From positions 15,647,496 through 15,711,495 of the forward strand of contig OY855904.1 in NCBI GenBank assembly GCA_963693305.1: a stretch of DNA of 64,000 bases, written 5' to 3'. Source of the DNA: Meandrina meandrites (taxonomy: Eukaryota; Cnidaria; Anthozoa; Scleractinia; Meandrinidae). A model generated the notes under the pieces. It did not search any database. It had not been told where the DNA came from and saw only the letters and a list, made by a program, of their open reading frames with translations. Below, one piece after another: positions 13,241 to 24,725 of the stretch (the stretch's first letter is position 1; each line of letters starts with the position of its first letter). A program made the translations under genes and the position numbers.

Positions 13241-13330
13241 GAAGCACCTGCAGCTTGAATAAGATTACTCTCCCTAGATTTAACTCGTACTTTGTTAAAA
13301 ATTCCATTAGCCACAGAGCTGTCATCTTAT

Positions 13331-13403
13331 TACCCTGCGAGCAGAGTCTTCTTCGATCTTCCTATAATCTAGGAAGATCGAAGAAGACTCTGCTCGCAGG
13401 GTA
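13331..13403. mobile_element. 73-bp perfect palindromic element with 9-bp TSD
   Basis: Two 33-bp arms (13331-13363 and 13371-13403), starting TACCCTGCGAGCAGAG, are exact reverse complements around a 7-base loop. The 9-bp sequence TCATCTTAT lies directly on both sides (13322-13330 and 13404-13412). A 9-bp target duplication and long TIRs suggest a Mutator-like (MULE) transposase acting on a minimal foldback element. The transposase assignment is inference. Confidence 0.85.
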
Positions 13404-13638
13404 TCATCTTATGGAACAATGTTTCTTCATATTATACGTCTTATACGGGCTCTCAATTTTGGGCTTTCTATTACTAATGTACATACACTATTGTTTGGAG
13501 ATTTACATTATTTTTCATCTTATATGTATATCGGCTACTAATTTTAATTTATATTCTGCATTTCAGTTTTTATTCAGTGACATAGTACACGACCTCACAA
13601 GCATTGTGCTTCAAAATTTTATCGTGTTTAATTAAAGG

Positions 13639-13668
13639 ATATGATGATGATGATGATGATGATGACAA

Positions 13669-13699
<31 letters not shown>

Positions 13700-13710
13700 A
13701 GTGGTGGTGA
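13639..13710. repeat. (GAT)n/(GGT)n microsatellite, target of the LINE
   Basis: GAT triplets pass into GGT triplets. The last 17 bases (13694-13710) are repeated after the LINE at 16497-16513, so this array was split by the insertion. Confidence 0.95.
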
Positions 13711-16496
13711 TTTTTTTTTTTTGAATAATTTATTTATTAAATATCACACATGTTACAGAAAGGAAAATAATATTATTTATATTACAGAAAGAGAAAAAAA
13801 ATACACTTATGAAATAAAAGGAAGACATAAAATACATCGAGATACATAATTTAACTAATAAAGCCTACCTAACAAAAGATTTTTGCTCGACTATGTTTTT
13901 ATGTAAATTTCTCAATGCGGTACTTAAAATTAAGTTTCCTTTTGAATTCATTTACCTCAGGCTCTATTTGATTAAGTTTCTGATTGTAAAGGTAACACTT
14001 TGCTAATAGCATGCAGTAATTTGATTTATTTTGTAGAGGGTATCGTTGCAGTTGACCAAAATTTAGGGATTTACCAAAACGTAATTCTTCATGACTTTGC
14101 GTAAAAGAGGTGCAGTTTTCTTCATTAAAGTGTTGTAAAACTTTATGAAAAAATTGTTTAGAATGGTGGCACTCGATGAAAGTATGGCTTATTGAATCTG
14201 GCTGGCCACAGTAGGTACAGTCCGAGTTATTTGACACTCCAAAAAGGTGAAGTTCTTTTTTGGAGACAAGTATCCTATGAGCGAGTTTGAAGTAAAATTC
14301 TTTAAGTTTGTTCTCTTTACACATAAATTTGATTTGCTTAAAGTAGTTTTTCCAATGAATATCATTTGACGATAGATCCCGTTCCCATTTAGTAAGTGCA
14401 GTTACTTTAGGAGTACTTTTCTTCATGAAAAGCCAGTAATAATCTTTGTTTTTCATTTTCGTAAGATCGATCGATATTGAAGGTGACAATTGAAAATTCA
14501 CACTGTTAAGAAAACATTTCTTGTTTAATTGAATTTGTTTTGCTCTTTCTAGTAGGTGTTTTGGAATTGCAGATATGACTTGGTAATAGTTTAAGAAGTT
14601 GCACTTTATTTTGTATGTTTGTTGAAATTCTTGAAAGGATAAAAACTTTCCATTTTCACTGAGAATATCTTGAATAGAGACAATTCCTTCTTCAAACCAG
14701 CTTTTCAGAAAAACCGACCTGTTCCCAACGAGAATTTCTTTGTTATTAAACAGTATCATTTCTTGTCCAATGTCACTTTCATACAGGGTCTTAAGTTCTA
14801 AAAAGTACCACAATACCTGTTTGTAGAAAGAAGGTAAATCAATCTGGTTGAGAAATTTTTTATCATAATTACAACGTAACAGAAAGTTTAAGCCGCCGTA
14901 TTCTCTAAAAAAATGATAGGGAATTGCTTTCCAGTTCTCCTTCCTAGACAGCACGTCGGTTGATAGAAATCTGGAAATCCAGGCAAGTTTTAATGATTTA
15001 GCTATTACCTCCATATTTGGCACACGTAATCCTCCGTCGACGTAGTCTTGATACATGACTTGCCTTTTGATTTTGTCCGGTTTTTTACACCAGATAAAGT
15101 CAAATAGAGAAGTTGTAACTGAAGAAACAATTTCCGAGGGAGTGACTAACATTGATGTGGAGTATACTAAATGAGGAATGCCGAGGCTTTTTGTTATTAA
15201 AACCCTACCCAATAAACTGAGATTTCTTGATCTCCAAGTATCAAGATTAGAATTTAGCTTTCGAACTTTAAGCGTAAAGTTTCTTTTCTCATTCCCATTT
15301 TCATCGTAAGAAACAAAGATCCCAAGAGTTCTGGCAGGTTCTTTAGTCCATTTTAAATTGAAGGGCTGATCCTCTCTATCGCGCCATGGGCCTAACCATA
15401 TCGCTTTGGTTTCAGAAGTGTTTAATTTCAAACCTGAAGATGACCCGAAATCGTTTACTATTCCAATCAAGTTTTGGACAGAAGAAAGATTATCACAGAA
15501 GGCTGATGTATCATCTGCGAATTGACTTATTTTGGACTCTGTTCCAAAGATTGTGATACCTCTGACAGTTTTGTCTTGACGAATCTTTGTGGCGAGAACT
15601 TCTGCAGCTAAGATGAAGAGATACGGTGATAAGGGACATCCCTGCCTCACCCCTCTCGACAATTTAAAATAGTTTGTACAAAAACCATTGTTCAAGACAC
15701 TGCTCTCAGGATTCGTATAAAACGTAGAGATCCATTTTTTAATTCCATCACCAAAGTTGAACAGGTTGAGGGTATTCTGAATAAATGACCATTCTAAGGT
15801 GTCAAATGCTTTTTGAAAGTCTAGAAGAAGTAGTATTCCAGGGATCTTTTGCAGCTCAGTTTGCTGGATAATGTCATTTATAAGCCTTATGTTTTGTCCT
15901 ATGTATCTCCCTTTCATGAAACCAGTCTGATCAGGGTGGATAAGAGATGGTAAAACACGCTCTATCCTCTTAGCAATAACTTTTGACGCGATCTCATTGT
16001 CTACGTTTAATAGCGTAATTGGGCGCCAATTTGACAAAAACAACAAATTTGAGTCTTCTTTGGGTAAGAGCGTGATAACTCCCCTTCGCTGAGACACAGA
16101 CATTTCACCGATATCAAATGCTGCATTAAGACTATTTACCAAATCCTGTCCTAAGAGAATGAAAAATTGCTTGTAGAACTCAGCTGTATAACCATCGTCC
16201 CCTGGTGATTTCCCGTTTTGAAAGGTTTTTATGATTTTCTCACACTCTTCTAACGTTATTTTACCATCAAGGTTTGTCTTCTCCTCATCTGATAATTTTG
16301 CGAATTGTAGATCGCTTACAAAGTCATTAAGACCATTACTACTATGATCAATATTTGACCTGTACAAATTCTCATAAAAGGTCTGGATTTCAATCATTAT
16401 ATCCTGATCTTTGACAATAATTTTCCCGCGTCAGACCTCGAGTTCCGATATAACTTTTTTATTGTAATTTTTTTTCTCCATGTTGAAAAAGTATTT
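13711..16496 (-). mobile_element. 5'-truncated L1-like LINE, 2.8 kb, 17-bp TSD
   Basis: The insertion is flanked by identical copies of GGTGGTAGTGGTGGTGA (13694-13710 and 16497-16513). On its own strand it ends with a TAATAAATAAATT signal and a poly(A) tail (T-run at 13711-13722 on the plus strand). The 5' end is cut inside ORF2, so endonuclease, ORF1 and promoter are missing. This is classic truncated target-primed reverse transcription. Confidence 0.95.
13899..16397 (-). CDS. LINE ORF2 fragment: reverse transcriptase (L1/Tx1-like)
   Basis: An 832-codon frame covers the reverse transcriptase and C-terminal region of a non-LTR retrotransposon ORF2. RT landmarks are HPDQTGFMKGRYIGQNIR (about 154-171), LLLDFQKAFDTLEW (about 190-203), SRGVRQGCPLSPYLF (about 247-261) and the catalytic FADD at about 293-296. 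A C-x2-C...H...C zinc-binding segment (CTYCGQPDSISHTFIECHH) near the C terminus matches zf-RVT regions. The endonuclease domain is absent. The same frame continues upstream (YFFNMEKKNY) but is broken by TGA at 16431-16433, so the copy cannot make full ORF2 and is dead, despite an otherwise intact long frame. Confidence 0.93.
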   Translation of the reverse strand: MIEIQTFYENLYRSNIDHSSNGLNDFVSDLQFAKLSDEEKTNLDGKITLEECEKIIKTFQNGKSPGDDGYTAEFYKQFFILLGQDLVNSLNAAFDIGEMSVSQRRGVITLLPKEDSNLLFLSNWRPITLLNVDNEIASKVIAKRIERVLPSLIHPDQTGFMKGRYIGQNIRLINDIIQQTELQKIPGILLLLDFQKAFDTLEWSFIQNTLNLFNFGDGIKKWISTFYTNPESSVLNNGFCTNYFKLSRGVRQGCPLSPYLFILAAEVLATKIRQDKTVRGITIFGTESKISQFADDTSAFCDNLSSVQNLIGIVNDFGSSSGLKLNTSETKAIWLGPWRDREDQPFNLKWTKEPARTLGIFVSYDENGNEKRNFTLKVRKLNSNLDTWRSRNLSLLGRVLITKSLGIPHLVYSTSMLVTPSEIVSSVTTSLFDFIWCKKPDKIKRQVMYQDYVDGGLRVPNMEVIAKSLKLAWISRFLSTDVLSRKENWKAIPYHFFREYGGLNFLLRCNYDKKFLNQIDLPSFYKQVLWYFLELKTLYESDIGQEMILFNNKEILVGNRSVFLKSWFEEGIVSIQDILSENGKFLSFQEFQQTYKIKCNFLNYYQVISAIPKHLLERAKQIQLNKKCFLNSVNFQLSPSISIDLTKMKNKDYYWLFMKKSTPKVTALTKWERDLSSNDIHWKNYFKQIKFMCKENKLKEFYFKLAHRILVSKKELHLFGVSNNSDCTYCGQPDSISHTFIECHHSKQFFHKVLQHFNEENCTSFTQSHEELRFGKSLNFGQLQRYPLQNKSNYCMLLAKCYLYNQKLNQIEPEVNEFKRKLNFKYRIEKFT

Positions 16497-16577
16497 GGTG
16501 GTAGTGGTGGTGATGATGATTGATTAATAAACTTTAAGATGAAATGTTTCACTGAGCCTTGGATCATATTTTTTGCC

Positions 16578-16727
16578 GTCCTGAGCCGTTTATGGCGTCA
16601 TTTTGCGAGATCATTTATCTACAGATAGAAAGAAGAGAGATCAAGCTTTATTCTCTCTTCTCGCTCCTTTCTATGGGTCGATAAATAAATTACCTCGCAA
16701 ACTGACGCCTTAAACGGCTGAGTTGAC
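16578..16727. mobile_element. Foldback MITE, ~150 bp
   Basis: The arms are imperfect inverted repeats: CTGAGCCGTTTATGGCGTC, TTTTGCGAGATCATTTATC and AGAAAGAAGAGAGA at the left match their complements at the right, ending GACGCCTTAAACGGCTGAG. No internal coding. The target duplication is not clear to me. Confidence 0.75.
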
Positions 16728-18136
16728 ATCATGCATGGCAACGCATCCCGCAAAGTACATAACAACGCTAACAATATATAGCATCTGTAGCCCTTGTGGT
16801 CCGGATAGAGGCTTTCCAGTACCAGTGCTATCACGCAAAGGCCGCAAACGTTTAGTTTACATAGTTTGTCAATCTTCTTATCTTTTTATTCCACTTAAGG
16901 CGGTAGCACGATTTGCACGTGCACATGAAGTTGTAATTGGGGATTTGCGGAAGAAAGAAAATTAATCTGCAAAGAAATGTTTCTCATTACTTTCTCCCTG
17001 GCCTAAAAAACTTCCGTGACTGATGTGATTTTTAAGGCCGATGGCGGGATACAACTCATTTACTTCCTTGGTCATGAGGAAGTAAGGTCATTGTAACTGA
17101 AACTTAAAGCAATGCCGCGTGGAAATATCTTAATTAACACAAGATAAATATTAAGTCGAACTGAGCGAGGGTCACGACTCGACTTCCTTCAGGAAGGGAT
17201 GGCGGATCCGGCCTGTAGCCTGATTAATTTGAAAACTTTAGATATTACTTACAAAAGTACACTCGAGTCTGGCCGTGGAATTTAATTTCAATTGACGAAA
17301 TTCAGCTCCAAATGCACAGCCAAATACCAAATGCATTCTTGTACTGCATATAAGAGGAATATTAGTGGCCAATACCAACTAAGGGTTGAGAACCTCAAAT
17401 TGTTCCTTCCGGAATTTGAGATGTTCTGAAACGAGCTCCTTTAAGCTTCATGCACGCAAATAATCCAATCTCAGTCAAGTTAGGATTAGTGAAATATATA
17501 CACGTTTCGGGAAAAAAAATGCGAGCCATCCATTTAGTTGATTTCATAGCCAGTTTCTCAGTTGAAGAGTTTCATCTGCTTGAGAAATGCGAATTCCGGA
17601 ATGTGAAAGGGCCCGGATCTCGTGACCCGTTTCATTGTACAACACTTGGACTCTTGCACCGTATAATATTGGACATATTGATCTGATAATCCCGCCTAAC
17701 ACCATTTATCACCCGCATTTAGATAAATAATAGCACGCCTCATGAGGCTCTAATGGCTGTTCAGAAGTTGTCCAGCTACACACCTCTTTTGGTTTGAACG
17801 AACCGTTATTCCGCACTTGCATAAAAAAACAGCCAGAAGCTTCGATCGGTGTTTTCATATGATCCAATATAAAGAGATTGATGTTCCATGACGTCACATT
17901 CTCTTCTGACTTCACGCTGTTTGACCGCTTGTTTACCTTGTCTTCAGTCACTTGTTGCAAAACAAAACACTTGAGTCAAATAAACCGCACATGAGTAGAT
18001 CGAGCCCAGACCGTCACTGAGAGCGATTTTGTCGAAGACTGACGAGCGAGCCAAGGTTAACAGCACTGGCAATTCCTTCCTATAGTGAACGTACGAACTT
18101 GTGAACTCGATAAATCGGGCAAAGCTGTGCAAGAAA
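16728..18136. other. No recognised gene; 5' flank of the membrane-protein exon
   Basis: Several short open frames on both strands have no recognisable content. The last ~100 bases are probably promoter and 5' UTR of the exon at 18137. I see no clear TATA box. Confidence 0.35.
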
Positions 18137-18308
18137 ATGGAGTTCTTTAATAATTACATAATCCCAGTGTTTGTTCCTTCACTGATGACAGCCGTAATGC
18201 TCTTACTTGTTGCAATTTTGTACAATGTTCGTTGCACGAGACTCATGAAGGCTCAGGAGAACACACAACAGAAGGAACCAGAAGAAAACGATGAGAGGTT
18301 TGCAACTG
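18137..18308 (+). CDS. First coding exon of a small single-pass membrane protein, copy 1
   Basis: ATG (18137) opens a 57-codon exon ending in ACT G|GTAAGT, phase 1. It encodes a short N-terminus, one hydrophobic segment (IPVFVPSLMTAVMLLLVAIL), a basic/Cys stop-transfer (YNVRCTRLMK) and an acidic stretch ending PEENDERFAT. The exon at 21642 encodes a clear paralogue with the same organisation and the identical PEENDERFAT end, which argues that both are real. I do not recognise the family. A type Ib or type III small membrane protein is the simplest reading. I find no dedicated 3' exon before copy 2; the acceptor at 24340 is compatible in phase. Confidence 0.6.
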
Positions 18309-21175
18309 GTAAGTCAGACTTTGCCGGCAGACTTGTTTACTATTGTCATTATGATTTAACACAGAAGGCATTTGTTAATTATTTGCATTTACAGTTATTT
18401 CCTAGTATACAATAAATTTTGAAAGTTTGTGTCGCACGATACTGCATGGATAATTAATACCATGGCATGCAACCATTTCGATATGAAACTCTTCTGTTAA
18501 GGTTCGTCTGTGCAACTTGAAACCAATGTCGGCCTGCAAGTATTTCATTTTATTCTCACTGTTAACTAAACTAGCAAATATGATAAGACGGTCAGCAAAA
18601 ATAGTTGAGATACGATACTAAGGCTTTATAAGGCAAATAGAATACCTATACCAAACCATTTGGTCGGGTCATTCGGTTGTCAGTCTTTGGCAATATACTT
18701 CAAAGTTCCAGTTGTCAGTTATCAGAGAATCGAAACTACTGCATCAAGATAATTCAGATCAATTATTCACGGCCGGGTGGTTGAAATGCACCCAAGCATT
18801 AACCAGTCAGACAATTTATTAGTCACCATAATGAAAATCTCGTAACACTGATAATTTTATTGCATAATTACCTTACTTTTTCGACTCAAGCAATTCATAC
18901 ACAGAATAATGATTTAGTCAACGTTCAGGGCTTCCTTTTCCATTGCGTGATAAGTAAACTTTCGTGACTCCAACAGTCAGGTATAGTATCTCTTGAAATA
19001 TTTAATTAGCAGTTCTTGAATGTTAAATTTCTTTGTCTTTTTGTCGAAACAAATTCTCTTGTGACAACGTCATCAGTAAACAGACTGTTCGTCAAAGTAA
19101 TGAGTCAGTAATTGTTTCAACAAGATAAAATTGCTTTATTTATATTTAAAAGGAATGAATATGAACTCTACAGTGGAAAACTAGCTAGTGTCTTTATCTC
19201 TATTGTAATTTATTTAATAGTTATTAAAGGCGGAATAACACTTAGGAGAAAAGAGTTGTGAATACCGCATATTGAATACTCAATTACACACTTCTCGTTG
19301 AAGTCGCTCTTGTTGACAGCGAAGCATGAAATCAAAAACATGTTCCAACAACGATTTTAGAGTTTCTTGTTGTATTCGTTATCTCAGTACGATATAATGT
19401 AGTATGTTAAGTGTAATTGGATCTAATTAAGATATGTCGAAGTGAGTATATTTTGCCAGCACTTTATTGACTATAAACAACCGTTGCTATGCAAACTTCA
19501 CAGAGATCACGGCAGAATTAAAAAAGTCATTTGATACATGAAATACGTTTTAGAGATTTTTTATAATAATGTTTGAACCGGAAATGGTCGGTTTGCATAA
19601 GAGATGACTTAAATGTATTGGTGGTTTTCACTGTCACGCAATAAAAAAATAAAATCGAAACCATTCAACGACAGAAGTTATGGATTTCAGATGTTATAGA
19701 AGATAAACAGATAAACTATTTGTCCAAATCACAGGTCTGTGCGGCGCACCGTTTGCGAGTTATTTGCCGAAACTTTCCATGCAAATTTATAAAGTTCAGT
19801 ATGGAGACGCCATATTTGTGCCCTTCCGAGGGGCACAAACATGGCCGCCGTGATGTCAGAGAAAACATCTGGAACTTAATTTTGCTGTTAATAGCGACTA
19901 CTTTTTACTCATGATCTATTATACTTTTACATAAACAGCACTTAGTACATTGGGAATGTTCAATCTGCAAAAATGAAAAGGAAAGGCCTTTTTTGAATCA
20001 AAACAACGCTGTCACGGCACTCAGCTTGATATCACATACGGTGGAGAACTCAAATATTCAAAATGCTCTGTTTTTAAAACGATGGGCACAACCAAGTTAG
20101 AAATTTGCAAAAAGATATATTTTTAATTTATCTTACACCAAGTGACATCGAAAGTTTAGCAGGCCTACTGAATTTTGATTTCAGAATTTTATGACGTAAC
20201 ATGAAAACCAAGAAATGTATTAAGTTTTTTTGCCGCCTGTACCCGCCTTAATTGGGTGAATCTGCCAACCATCTTTCAATTCCTCCTGAAGCCTTCAAAA
20301 AACCTTCGCGCAAACTGAAATCGCAACATGCGAGTGGGCATCATCAATGTCAATTATGTCGAAACAAACACTGGAAATGTGATGATATAAATGAGCCTCA
20401 GCAACAGTATGAGAAATTCTAAAATGACCCATAGTTCGGCTATTTACTTAACTCGTTCGACAGTCGATCAATCTTAAGTTTCCTTTCTCTGCGGTTTGTT
20501 TGATGCAATTAAGACGGTTACCGCTGAGAGCAATAAAGGCAAAAATAAAGCTATCAAAAAAGAACTCATAGTATTGTAACAGTTAGAATACAGTTAAGAA
20601 GAACTTATCGAGACTTAAGCTCTCAAGCTGACCTCACGAGAAAAAAATGAATTTGAAGTTCTCTATGTTGACGTTTGTTCAAAACAAAATAACACGTGTG
20701 TTAAGCATTTTTACGAGGTTTCACATTAACTTCGCGGGATCACTTACTGAAATGAAGCACAGAGAGATGTTTCGCATAGTATACAAAATGTTACCGTTCT
20801 TTGAGTAGATTTTTGGTATTTAATTTTTGCACTTATTGTTTGAACTTTCAGCGGAAACCGTCTTAAGTGCTTTAACTGGTGATGTTTTTGTCTTGTACAC
20901 TACTTCATCCCAATAAACAATTTACACTTAGGTTAAAGGAGCGATGTCACGACATTTTAAGTCCGTATACTTTCAACACTAATGGGAATCCGCGTTAAAA
21001 ACCTGTCATAATAAAGTGATAATAACCTAAACAAATAAACAAGGATGGATTCGACCGGAAAGATTAAGACGGATTATTTTAACGACAAACGTGAAAGAAA
21101 AAGCATTTCCATCCTTGATTTGTTTATTTGGTGTGTGTAGACACAAAACCAAAACAGTCATGGCCGAATAAGTCT
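18309..21175. other. Intron or intergenic between the two paralogous first exons
   Basis: No further coding exon recognised. It contains a hairpin TTTGTGCCC/GGGCACAAA at 19815-19839 and an imperfect inverted repeat around 21025-21135 (AACAAGGATGGA against TCCATCCTTG), both probably remnants of small foldback elements. Confidence 0.45.
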
Positions 21176-21273
21176 GCGAATACAGCCGCCTCTCGTCGCT
21201 CCCGGCCGCTGGTTTGGCGCTTCGCTAGAGACGGACCAAACCGGCTGGGAGCGATGAGAGGCGGCTGTATTGG
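21176..21273. repeat. Large GC-rich hairpin / foldback element
   Basis: AATACAGCCGCCTCTCGTCG, CTCCCGG and CTGGTTTGG in the left arm are mirrored by CCAAACCGG, CTGGGAG and CGATGAGAGGCGGCTGTATT in the right arm, around a short loop. It is strongly GC-rich against an AT-rich background. Confidence 0.85.
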
Positions 21274-21641
21274 CAGGCTAAGGCCAGATGGAACGTTTTC
21301 AAATCGTCCAATGAATCAGATGAATGTTAAACAAACTTTCTTTTTCACCGTCAGCCGGTTAATTTGTTCTCATGTTTATTCGATATAGTTCTGTGACACA
21401 TTCAAAAGTCGTATTGACGTCATAGTCTAGACCTTGACAAATGATCCCCAGCTGTGCACTTGTCCTTTGTTCATGAACGACAAGAACAACTTTATAAACT
21501 GGCAAATACTCAACATATATTATAAACGGAGAAAGAGAACTCGAGATCGATTTAGTCACAGGACGCAGTGTGGCTATTTAGTGACCAAGCAGTAACACAA
21601 CGCTGACAGTAAACGAGTCAAGAAGCTCCAAAGAGAAGAGA

Positions 21642-24398
21642 ATGGAGTATAGCCATTACGTCCTCCCAGCACTTGCGGCGTCATTGATCATCACTGTGGT
21701 AATCCTTTTAACTGCTGCCATTTTGTACTGTGTGTGCCGTAAGTTGTTGATCAGTGATAACGACAACAGACAACTGCAGAAAACCGAAAAGATTCCCGAA
21801 GAAAACGACGAGAGATTTGCGACTGGTAAGGGCGGCTTGCTGATTTTACATTTTCTAGCCTTCGTGATTATATCAGCTTACTTCAGCTTTTTACCAAATT
21901 TTGGAATCTTGAGTTATGGTATATGGTTTAACTAAGTTATCTAAGCATAAAATTGAAAGAGAATTCAGCCAAGGTAGGGATGATGTTTTTTTTTTTCTGG
22001 CGTTTTTTAAATGTCATATGACCCCCTTTCATATTAATCAGCTTCTTGTTCAAGTTGGCTCTAAATCTATGATACCAAACTGAATGGCGTAAGTCAGCAA
22101 AGCATAAAAAAATCAATAATTCTGAGTATACTCCTCAGCTTTCAATGCCTTGCACGAACCTAAGAAATAACAACCAGCGTGTTTAACTCGCCTCTAACCA
22201 CATAATATCAGAAGGTCCGGGCAGAAGGTACAATACGTACGATCTTAAAGGACGATTGCAGGAAATTTTGGTGTAGACTCACTTATTAAAACCGGATCCC
22301 AAAATCAAAAACTGCGATCCGCGTCGCAATTGCTGGGACAGTGCTCCCCACCCCTATACCACCACTTCCTAACGTGTCAACAAATGTTTGTAGGGCAACA
22401 TTGAGGGGGCTGGGGTGGGGACATGAGAGCATGCATGATTACCAGCTAAATTTAAACTTAGGCTCAAGTATCCCGGCTAAAAAAGTATATGGCGCGGTTT
22501 ATGGCTATTTCGATTTCACACCACACTTCTTATTATCAAGAGAGGTGAATAATAATATAAAAACACCTTTTCAGACCAGAATGCACAAAAGATATTTTGT
22601 TCGAGCTGTGTACATGTATAAGATTTCAAATATCAAGTATTTCGTTGACGTCTTACTGTGCGTGTAAGGAATGACGTACTTTGCTCACTTGGGTTGATAT
22701 GGCCGATGACAGATATTCATTGCTTTGATAAATGTTCAGACCTATTTTAAAAAAATAGTTATTTTCGTTATTTGATGCTCGATTAATTAATGACTGGTGC
22801 CAGGATGATGTTGCATTACGCAGTACTTATAAAGGCTGATCTTGCTTTTAAGTATCTTAATGATTTGTTTCGGGAAAGAGAGAAAGCAGGTAAACCAATC
22901 CCCGTTTTTTTTTTTTTTTCAAAATCCACTAGAGATCTTTTTTTCTGTGTTGTTATTTTGTTCTGAAAAGTATCGTTCATGTTCATTAAGCTACAATACC
23001 GAAAAAAAAATATGAAGACACTTAATGTTTTACCAATTCCACTGAAAAGTACTAGTCGCTTATTCGTCCATCACCCTCGCCTACGTCGCCCCCATTCCCT
23101 TCTCAACATTTTTCCTGAGTACCTTATTATAGGAAATTAACACTCGTGTTAATTAAGGTATTGGAAATTAACGCGACTTAAATTAACGCGAAGTGAAGGA
23201 AAAATTACTTTCCAATAGAGGAAATTAATGCGAAAGAGGCGCTAAAATTTCAAAATGAAGGAAATTAACGCGACCACACAAAGAAATGGAACTTGTAGAG
23301 AAAACTGGAACACAATTATTGTAACACTCTCTATACAAGTTAACATAGTCCAAAACCCAAACGAATCTAGCTACTTCGAGCGTTCTTTTCAGCGCCATCG
23401 ATACCGGCAGATCCCAACCCTGACAAAGGCAATGCTTAAAAAAGTCCAAATTAACAATCCACTTAATTAATGGCGCGGAAATTAACGCTTCACTACACGA
23501 AAATTAACGCGACTTAAATTAACGCGAATTTGGAAAATTCGCGTTAATTTCATGAAGAGTTAATTTCCTATAATAAGGTAAAACACGTGATAAGGTGGTA
23601 GTGCTCAGAAACAACATTGAACAGGAGGGGCAAGGCATAAAAATGTTTTGCATTCTTGATCTTGTGAGCTAAGAAAGATTTCAAGCGTGCAATAACATGC
23701 GAGATATTCCGACATGGCAGCGTGAGCTAGTCTTGCTTGAGAAGGGAATCAAGTATTATATACGTACATATGGTAAAGATAACTACCATTCGACGCAGAG
23801 AACATCATTGGCAGAGAGAATAATAAGCGGTGTCTGACATTTGCTGACTGCAGACTACAGACTATGATTGCTTTTTTAGCCGTTCACGGAGCAAAATAGT
23901 GTTGCCCCAAACAGCCAAATAACAGCTAACCACAAGCAGACTGCAGTGAAGGCTAACCGCAAGCAAACGGCAGTGGAAACTAACCGCAAGCAGTCTGCAG
24001 TCTGCAAATGTCATACACCACCTACCACATGACCTGCAAATAATTGCCTACAAATAATGGTCTGCTCGTGCGCATTACCGTCCGACAGTGATTTTGCCGC
24101 AAACGATATTATGCTCATGCGTAGTTGACGTGTTCAATACTAAGAAAAATGGCAGCTCGTTTTCCAGAGTTATGGGAGAGCAGTTTAATTAGTTGTTTGA
24201 TTCAGAAGACGGCATGCGGTGGTAACATGTTCCTCATTTTTTTGTTTCCGCGTATTACCCGGAAAAAGTATAGTCATCACCCTGAAGTGACTACTGACTC
24301 TTAGTTGCCTTTATTTTGTTTTTGTTTTTTTTTATTTAGCTATACGGAGACGACGAGGCAGTAGGCTTAGCCTTCCTTGCATCCTGACGACTGGATGA
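21642..24398 (+). CDS. Small single-pass membrane protein, copy 2, with candidate 3' exon
   Basis: Exon 21642-21825 (61 codons, phase-1 donor ACT G|GTAAGG) encodes a 25-residue hydrophobic segment (about 8-30), a Cys/basic anchor (YCVCRKLL) and an acidic region ending IPEENDERFAT, paralogous to 18137-18308. A candidate terminal exon follows a long pyrimidine tract and TTTAG at 24337-24339. From 24340 it continues in phase as A-IRRRRGSRLSLPCILTTG and stops at 24396-24398, giving about 82 aa. The first exon is well supported by the paralogue. The 3' exon is only phase- and splice-compatible (confidence about 0.3). Product family unrecognised. Confidence 0.5.
21826..23119. other. Intron sequence, nothing recognised
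   Basis: AT-rich with no domain-bearing frame. The plus-strand 108-codon frame at 22341 lacks any recognisable feature. Confidence 0.4.
23120..23580. mobile_element. Tc1/mariner-type MITE, ~460 bp, with internal AATTAACGCGA repeats
   Basis: The terminal inverted repeats read TACCTTATTATAGGAAATTA inward from both ends. If the outer TA is the duplicated target, this is a TA-inserting (Tc1/mariner-like) element. The interior carries many copies of AAATTAACGCGA in both orientations, and has no transposase. Confidence 0.78.
23829..24019. mobile_element. MITE, 191 bp, with three internal ~26-bp repeats
   Basis: Inverted ends are GGTGTCTGACATTTGC and GCAAATGTCATACACC. Inside, three successive units start CTAACC(A/G)CAAGCA with CTGCAGT nearby. 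Class and target duplication not determined. Confidence 0.75.
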
Positions 24399-24725
24399 GC
24401 CGTGACTACAGCTGAAGAGGACTGGAGCTACCCCCTCATTGTTCGGTTACATTCGCAGACAAGACTGGAGCAGCGTTGAGCAAATCAAGCTGAATGTCCA
24501 TCTCCTACATCTATTATATGTATCTTGGATATTTTTATAATTTATTTGAGAATCATGTGGATGTAAATGCAAGATGTATACGAATATGTGTTCGAGCTTA
24601 CTACCTTTTGTTCCATTTTTCTTTAAGGTGTATATAAATTTGTCCTGTATCGAGTTTTTATCTACATTCTGTTGTAATTTACATTTGACATAGCTTGAAA
24701 GTCCAAATTGAATATATTTACTTAA
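24399..24725. other. Candidate 3' UTR of the small membrane-protein gene
   Basis: This follows the proposed stop at 24396-24398. No coding content. The next element (24726) interrupts or follows it. Confidence 0.25.

Noticed and set aside
13604..13849. Poly-Asp/Gly protein on the plus strand
   Set aside because: A microsatellite frame at the LINE border.
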